DNA from: Candidatus Desulfatibia profunda
Lineage (GTDB): Bacteria > Desulfobacterota > Desulfobacteria > Desulfobacterales > UBA11574
Assembly (NCBI GenBank): GCA_014382665.1
Contig: JACNJH010000102.1
Span: 1-32,197, forward strand
Direction: 5' to 3'
DNA: 32,197 bases
Both the position numbers and the translations under genes were made by a program. Numbering within the stretch: the stretch's first letter is position 1; the number at the start of each line of letters is the position of its first letter. Below are positions 7,325 to 15,960 of the stretch, one piece after another. The notes under the pieces are model-generated. The model searched no databases, was not told the DNA's origin, and saw only the letters and a list, made by a program, of their open reading frames with translations.

Positions 7325-9462
7325 TCCTCAACACCGTGCGCCTTGAGCAATTCCAATACTTCCTGAAAGTCAATCCCCAGCCGTTTTACGGTTGCAACCG
7401 TGGGAATGCCGTTTGGGGTCCATCCCCTGCGTTTGTACACGGCATCCTTTAGTTTTTCATACAGCCCCTCACGAAACTGTCGCAGCAGCGCAATTTTTTC
7501 TTCGGTCGACTTGCCTTCGATATCGACCTTGTGCTGCTCGACGAGCTGTTTATCGTAACGCTCGCGCCGGGATTCATATTCAACCGCTTTGACCGGACCG
7601 ACGGCACGATAGGGAATCGTGTCATGCTCGCGTCGGCCAAACCCCATTTTCAGGTTGAAGATGCGCTGGAAATTATAAACGGCTTCGCTCATGCGAATCA
7701 GGTCATCGGGCGTTGTCTGCCTCCCGGTCACCGCGCTGAAATACTCTGCATACCACTGAACATGTTTCATGACTTTGGCCGGCTCCGGCGTGTTTTTGTT
7801 GTCTTCAGGCACGATATCGTTCCACGGCAGTTTGCACAGGCCGCACAAACCAAACCAGGTCCTGAACATTGGGAACCAGTGCAGGGCTTCGGCCTTTTGT
7901 TCAAAGGTCGGCATAAAATTGTGCACCATATCGAGAAAGATCAGCCAGGCCTCGTCATGCTGCGGCCCTTTGAGCGCAAGGCCGTAGCCCCCCTGCTGGG
8001 CCAGCGACTCTTTGGTCATGTATTCGGAGAATTCAAGGCCCTTTGCTTCCATGCCGATATCGTGCAGAATGTCGGGATCGGCGCCATAGTCTTTTGAAAA
8101 AATGGATTTCATCTTGCGGACGCCCTGGCCCACGGTGCGGCCAAAACCCTCACCGGTAGCCATTTGATGGAGCATCTCAAGGGCGGCCAGCCGGTTGCCG
8201 AAAGAAAGGTCGATGCCGCCGGTATGGGTTTTGTTAATCAAACTCATTTCAAAGCATTCCATGGCAAAGGCCATGCTCGTTCCCACCGAGATCGTGTCAA
8301 GTCCATAGGTGTCGCAGTAAAAATTCATTTCGATGATGGTGTGAGGGTCAAAGATGCCCAGATTTGAGCCGCAGCCCGCGATGGTTTCGTACTCGGGTCC
8401 GTCGACAAAAACCTTGGAGCCTTTATAGGGGCCTGTGATGGGAACAAAATCTTTGACCCCATGGGAGCAGGCCACCGAACAGCCCATCCAGCATCCGTCA
8501 AAGCCGGCGTCAAAGATGCGCCCGTAAACCTCCTGACCGATATTGGCCGCTTCGGGATGTCGGCCGTACTGAAAATTGTTGACAGGAAGCAGGTCAAAAT
8601 CATTCATGATCGTCACCAGGTGGGTTGTACCGATGGTTGCCATTTGGTTCTGTTTGGGGTCAAGCTCGACAATTTCCCGGGAGTGCCGGCGACCAACCTC
8701 TTTTAAGGCCGCTACATCCGCCGGGTGATTCGTGTCGATCGTAATCGTATCCCAGCGTGCCACGATGGCCTTTATGCGCTTGTCAGCCAGAACAGTGCCG
8801 ATTCCGCCGCGTCCGGCCTGCTTATATCTGGCGCGCTTGCGCTTTAAATCATACCAGGTAAAGTTCAGACATCCGATCAGCGTGTTTTTGGCGCCGGGGC
8901 CGGTGGATACCACTGAAATATTGCGAGGCTTTCCCTGGCCGAAGTATTCCGTCAATATTGCTGAAAGATCATAGGATTCCTCCGGCAGTCCGACGGCTTC
9001 TAACAGTTGAACCTTGGCGTTGATCCCGTCAATGAAAATAACGACATCCGTTGATGCTTTGCCCTTGACTTCAATGGCATCAAACCCGGAAAACTTCAAA
9101 TAAGGGCCAAAATATCCGCCCACATTGGAGTCGATCACAGATCCTGTTAAAGGAGAAATCGTTGTCACAATGCTTTTTCCGGATCCGGGATAGATGGGTG
9201 TCCCGCCCATGGGCCCGGAGGCAATACAAATGGCGTTTTCAGGATCGTTCCACTTGGTGGTGCCGCTGACAGCATGCCACAGCAGCCAGAGATCAAAGCC
9301 TTTGCCGCCGGTAAAGACCGTTTTGATTTTATCCGTCACCGGCTTTATAAAAATAGCTGCAATAGAAACATCGATGCAAAGTGTCTGGCCGGCATAACCT
9401 TTTTCAATCGCCGGTTTGTCATAATCAATTGTTTTTATTGGTTTTACTTTAAATTTGGTCAT
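7321..9462 (-). CDS. aor: aldehyde:ferredoxin oxidoreductase family tungstoenzyme
   Basis: The 713-aa protein has the AOR layout: an N-terminal cofactor-binding domain with IASGPMGGTPIYPGSGKSI-type Gly-rich loops (81-98) and RGGIGTVLADK (218-228), then the helical domains 2 and 3 to the end. Members oxidise aldehydes to acids, or in the BamB branch take part in aromatic-ring reduction, using a tungsten bis-pterin and one [4Fe-4S] cluster. Cysteines in the cluster region are C324, C328 and C332 with C540/C543 distally. The spacing is CX3CX3C rather than the CX2CX3C of classical AOR, which is unusual but may be normal for its subgroup. The gene starts 16 bp after proC with AGGA upstream. The substrate cannot be told from sequence; no benzoyl-CoA genes are nearby. 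Confidence 0.9.
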   Translation of the reverse strand: MTKFKVKPIKTIDYDKPAIEKGYAGQTLCIDVSIAAIFIKPVTDKIKTVFTGGKGFDLWLLWHAVSGTTKWNDPENAICIASGPMGGTPIYPGSGKSIVTTISPLTGSVIDSNVGGYFGPYLKFSGFDAIEVKGKASTDVVIFIDGINAKVQLLEAVGLPEESYDLSAILTEYFGQGKPRNISVVSTGPGAKNTLIGCLNFTWYDLKRKRARYKQAGRGGIGTVLADKRIKAIVARWDTITIDTNHPADVAALKEVGRRHSREIVELDPKQNQMATIGTTHLVTIMNDFDLLPVNNFQYGRHPEAANIGQEVYGRIFDAGFDGCWMGCSVACSHGVKDFVPITGPYKGSKVFVDGPEYETIAGCGSNLGIFDPHTIIEMNFYCDTYGLDTISVGTSMAFAMECFEMSLINKTHTGGIDLSFGNRLAALEMLHQMATGEGFGRTVGQGVRKMKSIFSKDYGADPDILHDIGMEAKGLEFSEYMTKESLAQQGGYGLALKGPQHDEAWLIFLDMVHNFMPTFEQKAEALHWFPMFRTWFGLCGLCKLPWNDIVPEDNKNTPEPAKVMKHVQWYAEYFSAVTGRQTTPDDLIRMSEAVYNFQRIFNLKMGFGRREHDTIPYRAVGPVKAVEYESRRERYDKQLVEQHKVDIEGKSTEEKIALLRQFREGLYEKLKDAVYKRRGWTPNGIPTVATVKRLGIDFQEVLELLKAHGVEE

Positions 9463-9477
9463 TATTTTATCCTGCTG

Positions 9478-10335
9478 TTATTTTCCGTTGTAATTGTCAT
9501 CGGCAAAACTTTTGGTGATGATTTCGCCCAGTTCTTTGGATCGTTGGGTGGCAACCTCAACGGCATTGATCAGGGTGGTTCGAAGCCCGCCCTTTTCCAG
9601 GGTATGAATGCCGGCAATGGCGGTTCCGCCAGGGGAAGTGACCATATCCTTTAGTTTGCCGGGGTGTTCCTTTGTTTCCATCAGCAATTTGGCCGCACCC
9701 AAAACCGTTTGGGTTGAAAGAAACAGAGCGTCCTGGCGTGACAGCCCCATCTTTACGCCGGCATCAGCCAAGGCCTCGACAATCAAAAAGATGTAAGCGG
9801 GTCCACTGCCGCTTAGCCCCGTGATGGCATCCATGAGGATATTCTCTTTAAGAAATATGGTTTTCCCCATGGAATCGAAGATGGCCATAGCCAGCTTGAC
9901 ATCTTCTTTGGTAGCATTTTTTCCGGCCGCTATCACCGTAGCACTTTCCTTAACAAAGGCAGCAATGTTGGGCATGGCCCGAATAAGACGTAATTTTTTG
10001 TTCAGGCACGATTCTATCGCGGCCAAAGGAACACCGGCGGCAATGGAGATGATGAGTTTGGACATGTCCAGGCCGGAAGCAGTTTCCCGCAGTACCGAGG
10101 CGATGATTTGAGGTTTGACCGCATAGATGATGATTTCGGCCGCTTTGACCGCATCAAGGTTGTTTGCCGTCGTAGCAACCCCATATTTTTCTTTGACGGA
10201 ATCGAGTTGATTTTCCCGAATATCCGTGCAGATAATATTTTCAGGATCGGTTGACCCCGAAGAAATGAGGCCGCTGACAAGGGCTTCCCCCATGTTCCCG
10301 GTTCCAATAATACTAATTTTCTTATCTTTTAACAT
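9478..10335 (-). CDS. proC: pyrroline-5-carboxylate reductase
   Basis: ProC reduces 1-pyrroline-5-carboxylate to proline with NAD(P)H in the cytoplasm, the last step of proline synthesis. The 285-aa product has the N-terminal Rossmann motif GTGNMG (11-16), AVKPQ and AGVPL in the dinucleotide domain, MPNIAAFV, and the C-terminal dimer domain with GLSGSGPAYIFL and SPGGTAIAG. Length and order are standard. AAGGGGGAA precedes the ATG. It heads an operon with AOR, moaD-like and ccdA; the metabolic link to AOR is not obvious and may be only positional. Confidence 0.95.
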   Translation of the reverse strand: MLKDKKISIIGTGNMGEALVSGLISSGSTDPENIICTDIRENQLDSVKEKYGVATTANNLDAVKAAEIIIYAVKPQIIASVLRETASGLDMSKLIISIAAGVPLAAIESCLNKKLRLIRAMPNIAAFVKESATVIAAGKNATKEDVKLAMAIFDSMGKTIFLKENILMDAITGLSGSGPAYIFLIVEALADAGVKMGLSRQDALFLSTQTVLGAAKLLMETKEHPGKLKDMVTSPGGTAIAGIHTLEKGGLRTTLINAVEVATQRSKELGEIITKSFADDNYNGK

Positions 10336-10665
10336 AAGTTCGATTCCCCCTTAACAACATTATCAGTAATAGCGTATTACAGATATGGTTTATTGGTTAA
10401 ATGGTTAAGTGGTCAAATGGTCAAAGAGGTCCCCAAAATCCGCCATCGGACATGCGGCCTTGCGATCAGACCTATTTTTATCTTTTGAATACACCGGCTG
10501 TCAATGATTTTGCCTGAAATATCTTGACTTATCTGCAAGAATATAATTAGTTTTTACAATAAAAATCGTTTTCACGCTAAAAATTTTAGCCCGGACAAGC
10601 CGGGACCAATTTAAGAATTGTGAATCGAAGGATTGAGGTACTAAATACGGAAGGTTTTTTTCCAG
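10336..10665. other. divergent intergenic region between proC and yggT
   Basis: This 330-bp region must hold the promoters of both operons. It contains the five-unit 8-bp tandem repeat at 10387-10426 and then AT-rich sequence. A TTGACT (10524) and a TATAAT (10542) are both present but only 12 bp apart, too close to act together with the usual sigma factor. No RNA gene was recognised. Confidence 0.5.
10387..10426 (+). repeat. five-unit 8-bp tandem repeat (GGTYAART-like)
   Basis: Units GGTTTATT, GGTTAAAT, GGTTAAGT, GGTCAAAT and GGTCAAAG follow one another without gaps. ATTACAGATAT lies just upstream. A related four-unit copy, with the same ATTACAGATAT flank, lies on the opposite strand at 23653-23684, so this is a dispersed intergenic repeat rather than a local slippage product. 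Confidence 0.8.
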
Positions 10666-10965
10666 ATGTATATTCTTGGCAATTTTTTAAGGGCCTTTGC
10701 CATCATTCTTAATTATCTGCTGACGTTCTATATGTGGGTCGTCATCGCGCGGGCCGTGCTGTCGTGGGTGAACCCGGATCCGTATAACCCCATTGTTCGT
10801 TTTATCCATAACTTTACGGAACCGGTTTTAAATCCTATCCGCATGCGGATGCCGGTCAGTTTCGGCGGCATTGATATTTCTCCGATAATTGTTATTCTGG
10901 GCATTGTTTTTCTGCAAAACTTTGTTGTCAATAGCCTTCTGAGGCTGTCGATGTCTCTGATGTAA
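10666..10965 (+). CDS. yggT: YggT-family membrane protein
   Basis: The 99-aa product has two hydrophobic segments (about residues 8-30 and 68-92) separated by VLSWVNPDPYNPIVRFIHNF, the hallmark loop of the YggT/CCB3 family of inner-membrane proteins. Its role is poorly defined; relatives are linked to cell-division or photosystem assembly factors. In many bacteria yggT lies beside proC and divIVA-like genes, and here it is divergent from proC and 23 bp upstream of the DivIVA-like gene, which supports both calls. Confidence 0.9.
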   Translation: MYILGNFLRAFAIILNYLLTFYMWVVIARAVLSWVNPDPYNPIVRFIHNFTEPVLNPIRMRMPVSFGGIDISPIIVILGIVFLQNFVVNSLLRLSMSLM

Positions 10966-10988
10966 CCAATGAAAGCGCAGGTGATACC

Positions 10989-11489
10989 ATGAAATTCACA
11001 CCCCTTGATATTCAACAGCAGCAGTTTAAAATCAAGTTTAGAGGTTTTGATGTCCGTGAGGTGGACGCATTTCTCGAACATCTGGCGGATGCTGTTGAAT
11101 CTTTGCAGCGTGAAAACGAGAGCTTGCAGACAGAAGTCCGCAGGCTCAAGCTTGAATGCCAGGGATACCAGGAGCGCGAAGAAACCTTTAAACGCGCCAT
11201 GCTCAATTCCCAGACGGTTTTGGAGCAGATGAAACAGAATGCGCAAAAATCGGCCGAACTGATTATTGCCGACGCTGAAGTTAAGGCCGAGAAAATTCTC
11301 AACAGAGCCCACAACCGGCTGGCCCAGCTTCATGAAGATATTGCCGAACTCAAACGCCAGCGCATGCAGATCGAGGTCCAAATCCGCTCAATTTTGGAAA
11401 GCCATACCACACTTCTTAACATCGGCACCGAAGAAACCAGGACCATGGACGAGGAAGATGCCAAATTGAAAGTGTTAAAACAACCTTAA
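10989..11489 (+). CDS. divIVA: DivIVA-domain coiled-coil protein
   Basis: The N-terminus has the DivIVA lipid-binding pattern: FTPLDIQQQQFKIKFRGF (residues 3-20) followed by DVREVDAFLEHLA, then a long coiled coil (about 30-145) rich in E, K, L and Q. DivIVA-type proteins recognise negatively curved membrane and recruit partners at poles or septa. At 166 aa it is a normal length. It is in a run with yggT upstream and pilT 18 bp downstream, so a link with polar placement of type IV pili is plausible inference. AGG lies about 8 bp before the ATG. Confidence 0.88.
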   Translation: MKFTPLDIQQQQFKIKFRGFDVREVDAFLEHLADAVESLQRENESLQTEVRRLKLECQGYQEREETFKRAMLNSQTVLEQMKQNAQKSAELIIADAEVKAEKILNRAHNRLAQLHEDIAELKRQRMQIEVQIRSILESHTTLLNIGTEETRTMDEEDAKLKVLKQP

Positions 11490-11507
11490 GATAATTGGGA
11501 GCTTAAC

Positions 11508-12590
11508 ATGGCAAGAATAGACGCGTTTTTTAAATTAATGCACGATCAGGGTGCTTCGGACCTTCATCTTGTTTCCGGACAGCCGCCGGCACTCAGGCTG
11601 AGAGGCGATGTTGAAAGGATCAAATACAAGGTCCTGGAAAATGACGACCTGAAAAGCATGCTTTATGAAATTGCACCGGAAGACAAGGTCAAGGTTTTTG
11701 AAGAAACCGGCGATGTTGATTTCGGCTATGAAATCCCCGGATTGGCCCGCTACCGGGCAAATTTCTTTATGCAGAAATATGGGGTGGCGGCGGTTTTCAG
11801 ACAAATTCCCGAACAAATCATGACCGCCGAGCAACTTGGCCTGCCGCCGGTGGTTTCCAAGCTGGCTTCTTTGCCGCGAGGTCTGGTGCTGGTGACCGGT
11901 CCTACCGGTAGCGGTAAATCGACCACCCTGGCCGCCATCATCGACCAGGCCAATAGAAACCGCAAGGACCACATCATCACGGTCGAAGATCCCGTCGAAT
12001 TTGTTCACAAAAGCCAGGGCTGTATCGTCAACCATCGCGAGGTCGGTTTGCACACCAAATCGTTTAAAGCCGCCTTGAAAGGAGCCTTGCGCGAAGATCC
12101 GGATATCATTCTGGTGGGTGAAATGCGAGACCTGGAAACCATCTCGCTGGCCATCGAAGCCGCCTCCACCGGGCATCTGGTTTTTGGCACCCTGCATACA
12201 TCCAGTGCCCCCAAAACCGTTGACCGCGTGATCGAGGTTTTTCCCGCCAGCGAACAGTCCCAGATTCGCTCGACCCTGTCCGACGGACTGCGGGCGGTTA
12301 TCGCCCAGGTTTTGTTTAAACGCATCGATAAAAAGGGACGCTGTGCCGCTCTGGAAATCCTGATTGCCAATCCGGCGGTCCGCAACCTGATCCGGGAAGC
12401 CAAAACCCACCAGATCAATTCCATGATTCAGACCGGCAGAAAATACGGCATGCAGCTTTTAGACGATGCCATCATGGAACTTTTAAACAAGGGATGGATC
12501 AGCGGCGAAGAAGCCTATATGAAGGCAAATGAAAAGAGCAAATTCAGGCCGTTTTTGAAAACTCCGCCTTCAGATTTCACGGACGCATAA
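11508..12590 (+). CDS. pilT: type IV pilus retraction ATPase PilT
   Basis: PilT is a hexameric cytoplasmic ATPase that depolymerises type IV pili and powers twitching. The 360-aa product has all motifs: Walker A GPTGSGKST (131-139), the Asp box ITVEDPVEF (157-165), Walker B DIILVGEMRD (199-208), the His box GHLVFGTLHT (222-231), and a C-terminal NPAVRNLIRE close to the AIRNLIRE motif required for retraction. The length is typical. GGGAG lies 8 bp before the start. The other pilus assembly genes are not in the window. Confidence 0.95.
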   Translation: MARIDAFFKLMHDQGASDLHLVSGQPPALRLRGDVERIKYKVLENDDLKSMLYEIAPEDKVKVFEETGDVDFGYEIPGLARYRANFFMQKYGVAAVFRQIPEQIMTAEQLGLPPVVSKLASLPRGLVLVTGPTGSGKSTTLAAIIDQANRNRKDHIITVEDPVEFVHKSQGCIVNHREVGLHTKSFKAALKGALREDPDIILVGEMRDLETISLAIEAASTGHLVFGTLHTSSAPKTVDRVIEVFPASEQSQIRSTLSDGLRAVIAQVLFKRIDKKGRCAALEILIANPAVRNLIREAKTHQINSMIQTGRKYGMQLLDDAIMELLNKGWISGEEAYMKANEKSKFRPFLKTPPSDFTDA

Positions 12591-12742
12591 TAATTTAAAC
12601 GTTTCGGAATTTTCACAACGCATTGAAGTCAACAATTTATTGTGGCTACTATTTTTCCCCTGGAGCCGGAATGATGGAGTTTTGGAGTGATGGACCAACA
12701 GGAATAAAAGCCTATAGTAAACCAATCTGTTGAGGTGGTGTG

Positions 12743-13924
12743 ATGAAAAAACAGGAAATCGATTATATCCTGGCAAGAATGCTTGATGCCTACAACAATG
12801 TTTCCGATCTGAATATCACCGTAGGCAAACCCTTTCAGGTCGAAACTTCGGGCCAGCTTACCGGCGTGGAGATCGATCCGCCGTTTGCAGAACTGACCCC
12901 GTTTCAAACTGAAATTTTTGCCCTCAACCTGATCAATCAGGACCGGCGCCTGACCGAGATTCTTTTGAGGGAGGGGTCCTGCGACTCATCCTACGAGCTT
13001 CCCGGCAAGGCGCGTTTCCGGGTGAACATTTTTTCCCAGCGCAGTAACTACTCCGTTGTTTTGCGGAAGTTGGAAACCAAAATTCCCTCCTGCCAGGAAA
13101 TGAATCTGCCGGAAGCCTTTTATAAGATGTCCCAGGAAAAAAACGGCATTATTCTGGTCACCGGTGCCACCGGCAGCGGCAAATCGACCTCTCTGGCCGC
13201 GGTCCTCAATGAATTCAACGAACAGAAATCGATTCATATCGTCACCTTGGAGGATCCGGTGGAATACCAGCATCCGCACAAGAAAGCCACCTTTAACCAG
13301 CGCGAAATGGGCAGCGATTTCGATGCCTTTTCCAGCGGCCTCAGGGCAGCTTTGCGCCAGGCGCCCAAGGTGATCCTGGTGGGTGAGATGCGTGACCGCG
13401 AAACAGTGGAAATCGGCCTCAGCGCGGCCGAAACCGGTCACCTGGTAATGAGCACCCTCCACACCGTGGACGCCGGGCAGACCATCAACCGCATCCTGGG
13501 CATGTTTACGAGCGAGGAAGAGCAGCAGATTCGCATTCGGCTGGCCGATACGGTTCGTTGGATCGTATGCCAGCGACTTCTTCCCAAGATCGGAGGGGGA
13601 CGGGTGGCGGCTTTTGAAATTCTGGGAACCAACATGAGGATCAAGGACACGATTCTGCACGGGGAATCCGAAGGCAAAACCTATTATGAAATCATTCAGG
13701 CCGGTACAGCCTTCGGCATGACCACCTTTGACGATTACATCGTGGGATTATATAAAAAGGGCCTGATTACCGAAGAAACGGCCATGGCGTATTCTTCCCG
13801 CAAAGGCATCGTGGGCCGCGGTATCGACTCGGTCAAGAGCGCCCGCGGTGAAGCCACCACCGATATTGAGGGGTTGAAAATCGACATTGATTACGGCCGG
13901 GAAAAACCGCGCAAGCCCCGCTGA
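12743..13924 (+). CDS. PilT/PilU-type retraction ATPase paralogue
   Basis: This second PilT-family ATPase (393 aa) carries Walker A GATGSGKST, the Asp box VTLEDPVEY, Walker B KVILVGEMRD and the His box GHLVMSTLHT. It has a longer C-terminal tail than PilT and a diverged region (ILGTNMRIKDTILHG) in place of the exact AIRNLIRE motif, which fits a PilU-like accessory motor. ATG 12743 is preferred to GTG 12740 because GAGGTGG lies at the right distance. It follows pilT after about 150 bp, in which I see no gene. A twin motor pair lets pilus retraction work under higher load in other bacteria. Confidence 0.88.
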   Translation: MKKQEIDYILARMLDAYNNVSDLNITVGKPFQVETSGQLTGVEIDPPFAELTPFQTEIFALNLINQDRRLTEILLREGSCDSSYELPGKARFRVNIFSQRSNYSVVLRKLETKIPSCQEMNLPEAFYKMSQEKNGIILVTGATGSGKSTSLAAVLNEFNEQKSIHIVTLEDPVEYQHPHKKATFNQREMGSDFDAFSSGLRAALRQAPKVILVGEMRDRETVEIGLSAAETGHLVMSTLHTVDAGQTINRILGMFTSEEEQQIRIRLADTVRWIVCQRLLPKIGGGRVAAFEILGTNMRIKDTILHGESEGKTYYEIIQAGTAFGMTTFDDYIVGLYKKGLITEETAMAYSSRKGIVGRGIDSVKSARGEATTDIEGLKIDIDYGREKPRKPR

Positions 13925-14002
13925 CCCTTTATGTTAAGCTTGAAAATCTGGTCTTCTGGGTCAGGATTCTTTACTAAGTGGATATGGATTGAGGAGAAAA
14001 TC

Positions 14003-14677
14003 ATGGATGTTGTCTGTGATAAATGCCAAGGCAAGTTCAAAATTCCGGATGAAAAAGTTCCAAAAGGGCAGGTGTTTTCCGTGGCCTGCCCCAAGTGCCA
14101 GAATAAAATCTCCATCGACACGCGAACCGATGCGCCCCCGGCACCGGCTGCCGGACCGAAACCTCCATCGGAAAAAACCCTCCTCGACGAAGTCGGCGCC
14201 GGCTCTTATGACGCCGATGAAAAGCCGTTTGATTTTTTGGAAGAGGGGGCCAAAACAGCGCTTTTGTGTGAACAGGACGCCGGTCTCCAAGCCAAAATCA
14301 GAACAGCTTTGCAAAATATGGGGTACAGTACCACCGTACCGGCTTCAGCCAGGGATGTCCTCAAACAGATGCGTTTTCATGTCTTTGACATTGTAATGCT
14401 CAACGAGCGCTTCGACAGCCCGAATCCGGATATGAACAATGTGCTAAGATACCTGGACCAGCTTCCCATGTCTACCCGGCGCCATATTTTTGTGGCCCTT
14501 TTTACCGAACGTTTCCGCACCATGGACAACATGGTAGCCTTTAACAAGAGCGTCAATATTGTCGTCAACCTGAAAAACATTGATGATTTTGAAAAGATTC
14601 TAAGGCGCGGTGTGGCCGACTATGAGGCCTTTTACCGGGTCTTCAAACAAAGTTTAACCAAAATCGGCAAGATCTAA
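14003..14677 (+). CDS. MJ0042 zinc-finger protein with degenerate receiver-like domain
   Basis: The ATG at 14003 follows GAGGAG and opens directly into the zinc ribbon CDKCQGKFKIP...ACPKCQNK (about residues 5-36), the MJ0042 pattern common in Desulfobacterota. After a Pro/Ala-rich linker, residues 80-210 resemble a CheY-like receiver (KTALLCEQDAGLQAKIRTAL and FDIVMLNERF). The position normally held by the phosphorylated Asp reads MLNERFD, so the domain is probably not phosphorylated. It directly follows the pilT paralogue (about 80 bp) and may be a regulator or localisation factor of the pilus motor. Function is not established. Confidence 0.7.
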   Translation: MDVVCDKCQGKFKIPDEKVPKGQVFSVACPKCQNKISIDTRTDAPPAPAAGPKPPSEKTLLDEVGAGSYDADEKPFDFLEEGAKTALLCEQDAGLQAKIRTALQNMGYSTTVPASARDVLKQMRFHVFDIVMLNERFDSPNPDMNNVLRYLDQLPMSTRRHIFVALFTERFRTMDNMVAFNKSVNIVVNLKNIDDFEKILRRGVADYEAFYRVFKQSLTKIGKI

Positions 14678-14688
14678 AACGCCAGCCC

Positions 14689-14838
14689 ATGGAATATACC
14701 TGTGCTGATTACCGGATCGAAATGATGCTTTTAAGCCTCAAGCGGCGTCTGGAGCACGAAAATCTGAGCCCGGAGGAAAAAAAAGACATCCTCGCGCACA
14801 TTAAAAGACTCGAGGCAGCCATGGGGCTGAACGAATAA
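14689..14838 (+). CDS. 49-aa helical protein
   Basis: A short frame starts at ATG 14689, 11 bp after the previous stop, and ends with TAA 3 bp before the MBL-fold gene. The product has ADYRIEMMLLSLKRRLEHE, then LSPEEKKDILAHIKRLE, a charged two-helix pattern. The tight packing between two genes and protein-like composition argue for a real gene. No family is recognised and there is no clear ribosome site. Confidence 0.5.
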   Translation: MEYTCADYRIEMMLLSLKRRLEHENLSPEEKKDILAHIKRLEAAMGLNE

Positions 14839-14841
14839 GCC

Positions 14842-15756
14842 ATGGGTCCCGTTGAAGTTGCGCCACAACTTTATCTTGTTCCCCTGGACCAAAACCTGCC
14901 CGGATTCACCGCATTTATAGGTGCCTGGATCTTTAAAGGCAGCCATACCTTTTTGGTGGATGTCGGCCCTGCGGCCACGGTCCCCATACTGCTGAAATCA
15001 ATAAAGGCCTTAAAGATCCGGCATCTTGACGCCATTTTATTAACCCACATCCATATCGACCATGCCGGCGGCACCGGCGATCTTGTCGCTCATTTCCCCG
15101 ACACGCCCGTTGTTTGCCACGAATCCGGAATCCGGCACCTGGCGGACCCTGCCCGCCTGTGGGAGGGAAGTCTCAAAACGCTCGGCCGGCCGGCCGAGGC
15201 TTATGGGCCGATCCGCCCCGTTGCGGGCAAACTGCTGTACGATGCGGCCCAATACCGACAACAGGATGTCGAACCGATCCCGACGCCCGGCCATGCTCCT
15301 CATCATGTGAGCTTTCTATTGGGGCCCTATCTTTTTGCCGGAGAGGCCGGCGGTGTCTTTATCGATCTTGGCGGCAAAGACGTTTACCTGAGACCGGCCA
15401 CACCTCCCAAATTTCACTTTGAAACTTACCTTCAAAGCATCGATAGCCTGCTTGCAAAAAAACCGACGATACTATGTTACGGTCACTATGGGATCAGTCA
15501 AGACGCCGTGGGCATGCTGACCATCCACCGAAAACAGCTCTTGCTATGGAAACAAATTATTACCCAAGAATTTGGCAGGGCTGCCGAGAAGGACTTCCTT
15601 GAGGTCTGTTTCGACAGGCTTATCAGCGCAGACCCCTGCCTTAAAAGCTTTTCGCGGATGGATGCACCGGTTCAAGACCGGGAAAAAGGCTTCATGCAGA
15701 ACAGTATCAGAGGATTTGCAGGCTATTTGTGCGACATGCTAGCTGACGCCGTTTGA
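14842..15756 (+). CDS. MBL-fold metallohydrolase
   Basis: The 304-aa protein has the metallo-beta-lactamase fold signature LLTHIHIDHAGG (H69, H71, D73, H74), followed by TPGHAPHH, a metal-bridging acidic position in FAGEAGG, and CYGHYG for the last histidine. These are the ligands of a di-metal hydrolase. The family includes glyoxalase II, lactonases and other thioester or phosphodiester hydrolases, so the substrate is open. It begins 3 bp after the 49-aa ORF with no own ribosome site, so translation coupling is likely. No signal peptide is present; it is cytoplasmic. Confidence 0.88.
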   Translation: MGPVEVAPQLYLVPLDQNLPGFTAFIGAWIFKGSHTFLVDVGPAATVPILLKSIKALKIRHLDAILLTHIHIDHAGGTGDLVAHFPDTPVVCHESGIRHLADPARLWEGSLKTLGRPAEAYGPIRPVAGKLLYDAAQYRQQDVEPIPTPGHAPHHVSFLLGPYLFAGEAGGVFIDLGGKDVYLRPATPPKFHFETYLQSIDSLLAKKPTILCYGHYGISQDAVGMLTIHRKQLLLWKQIITQEFGRAAEKDFLEVCFDRLISADPCLKSFSRMDAPVQDREKGFMQNSIRGFAGYLCDMLADAV

Positions 15757-15772
15757 TATTCCTTCTTAATAT

Positions 15773-15803
15773 GTTAGCCACAAAGACACTAAGGCACCAA
15801 GAT
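15773..15803. repeat. dispersed intergenic repeat fragment
   Basis: GCCACAAAGACACTAAGGCACC (starting near 15776) belongs to a phrase I recognise from many intergenic regions of Desulfobacterota and related genomes. A second phrase of this kind lies at 22618-22647. Their function is unknown. Confidence 0.4.
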
Positions 15804-15813
15804 TATACCCTGT

Positions 15814-15829
15814 TCGAGTCGGAACTCGA
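15814..15829. repeat. short perfect hairpin
   Basis: TCGAGT-CGGA-ACTCGA forms a six-pair stem with a four-base loop in the gap after the MBL-fold gene. No T tract follows on the plus strand, so it is not a classical terminator. Confidence 0.4.
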
Positions 15830-15902
15830 TTAAGCATCCGTGGTCAGTAGTTTTCCAGGTTCAAAAGGCCTCTTTTTGTATTACACAAATATCAACTCCC
15901 TT

Positions 15903-15938
15903 TTGATTGCTTATCAACGTTTAACATATAGCAATCAA
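15903..15938. promoter_or_regulatory. 9-bp inverted repeat upstream of the DUF6516 module
   Basis: TTGATTGCT (15903-15911) and AGCAATCAA (15930-15938) are perfect inverted copies 18 bp apart. They end about 22 bp before the -35 box of the module's predicted promoter. They could be a binding site for an activator or the module's own antitoxin. Confidence 0.4.
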
Positions 15939-15960
15939 CGGACATTACCGAAATTTTAGG

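Noticed and set aside
10524-10547. TTGACT and TATAAT as a yggT promoter
   Set aside because: The spacing is 12 bp, too short for the usual sigma factor.
10728-11381. A 217-codon minus-strand frame across yggT and divIVA
   Set aside because: It spans two genes well supported on the other strand and has no start context.
11535-12410. A 291-codon minus-strand frame opposite pilT
   Set aside because: It is the shadow of a gene with all PilT motifs; its translation is low-complexity in G, Q, N and F and matches nothing.
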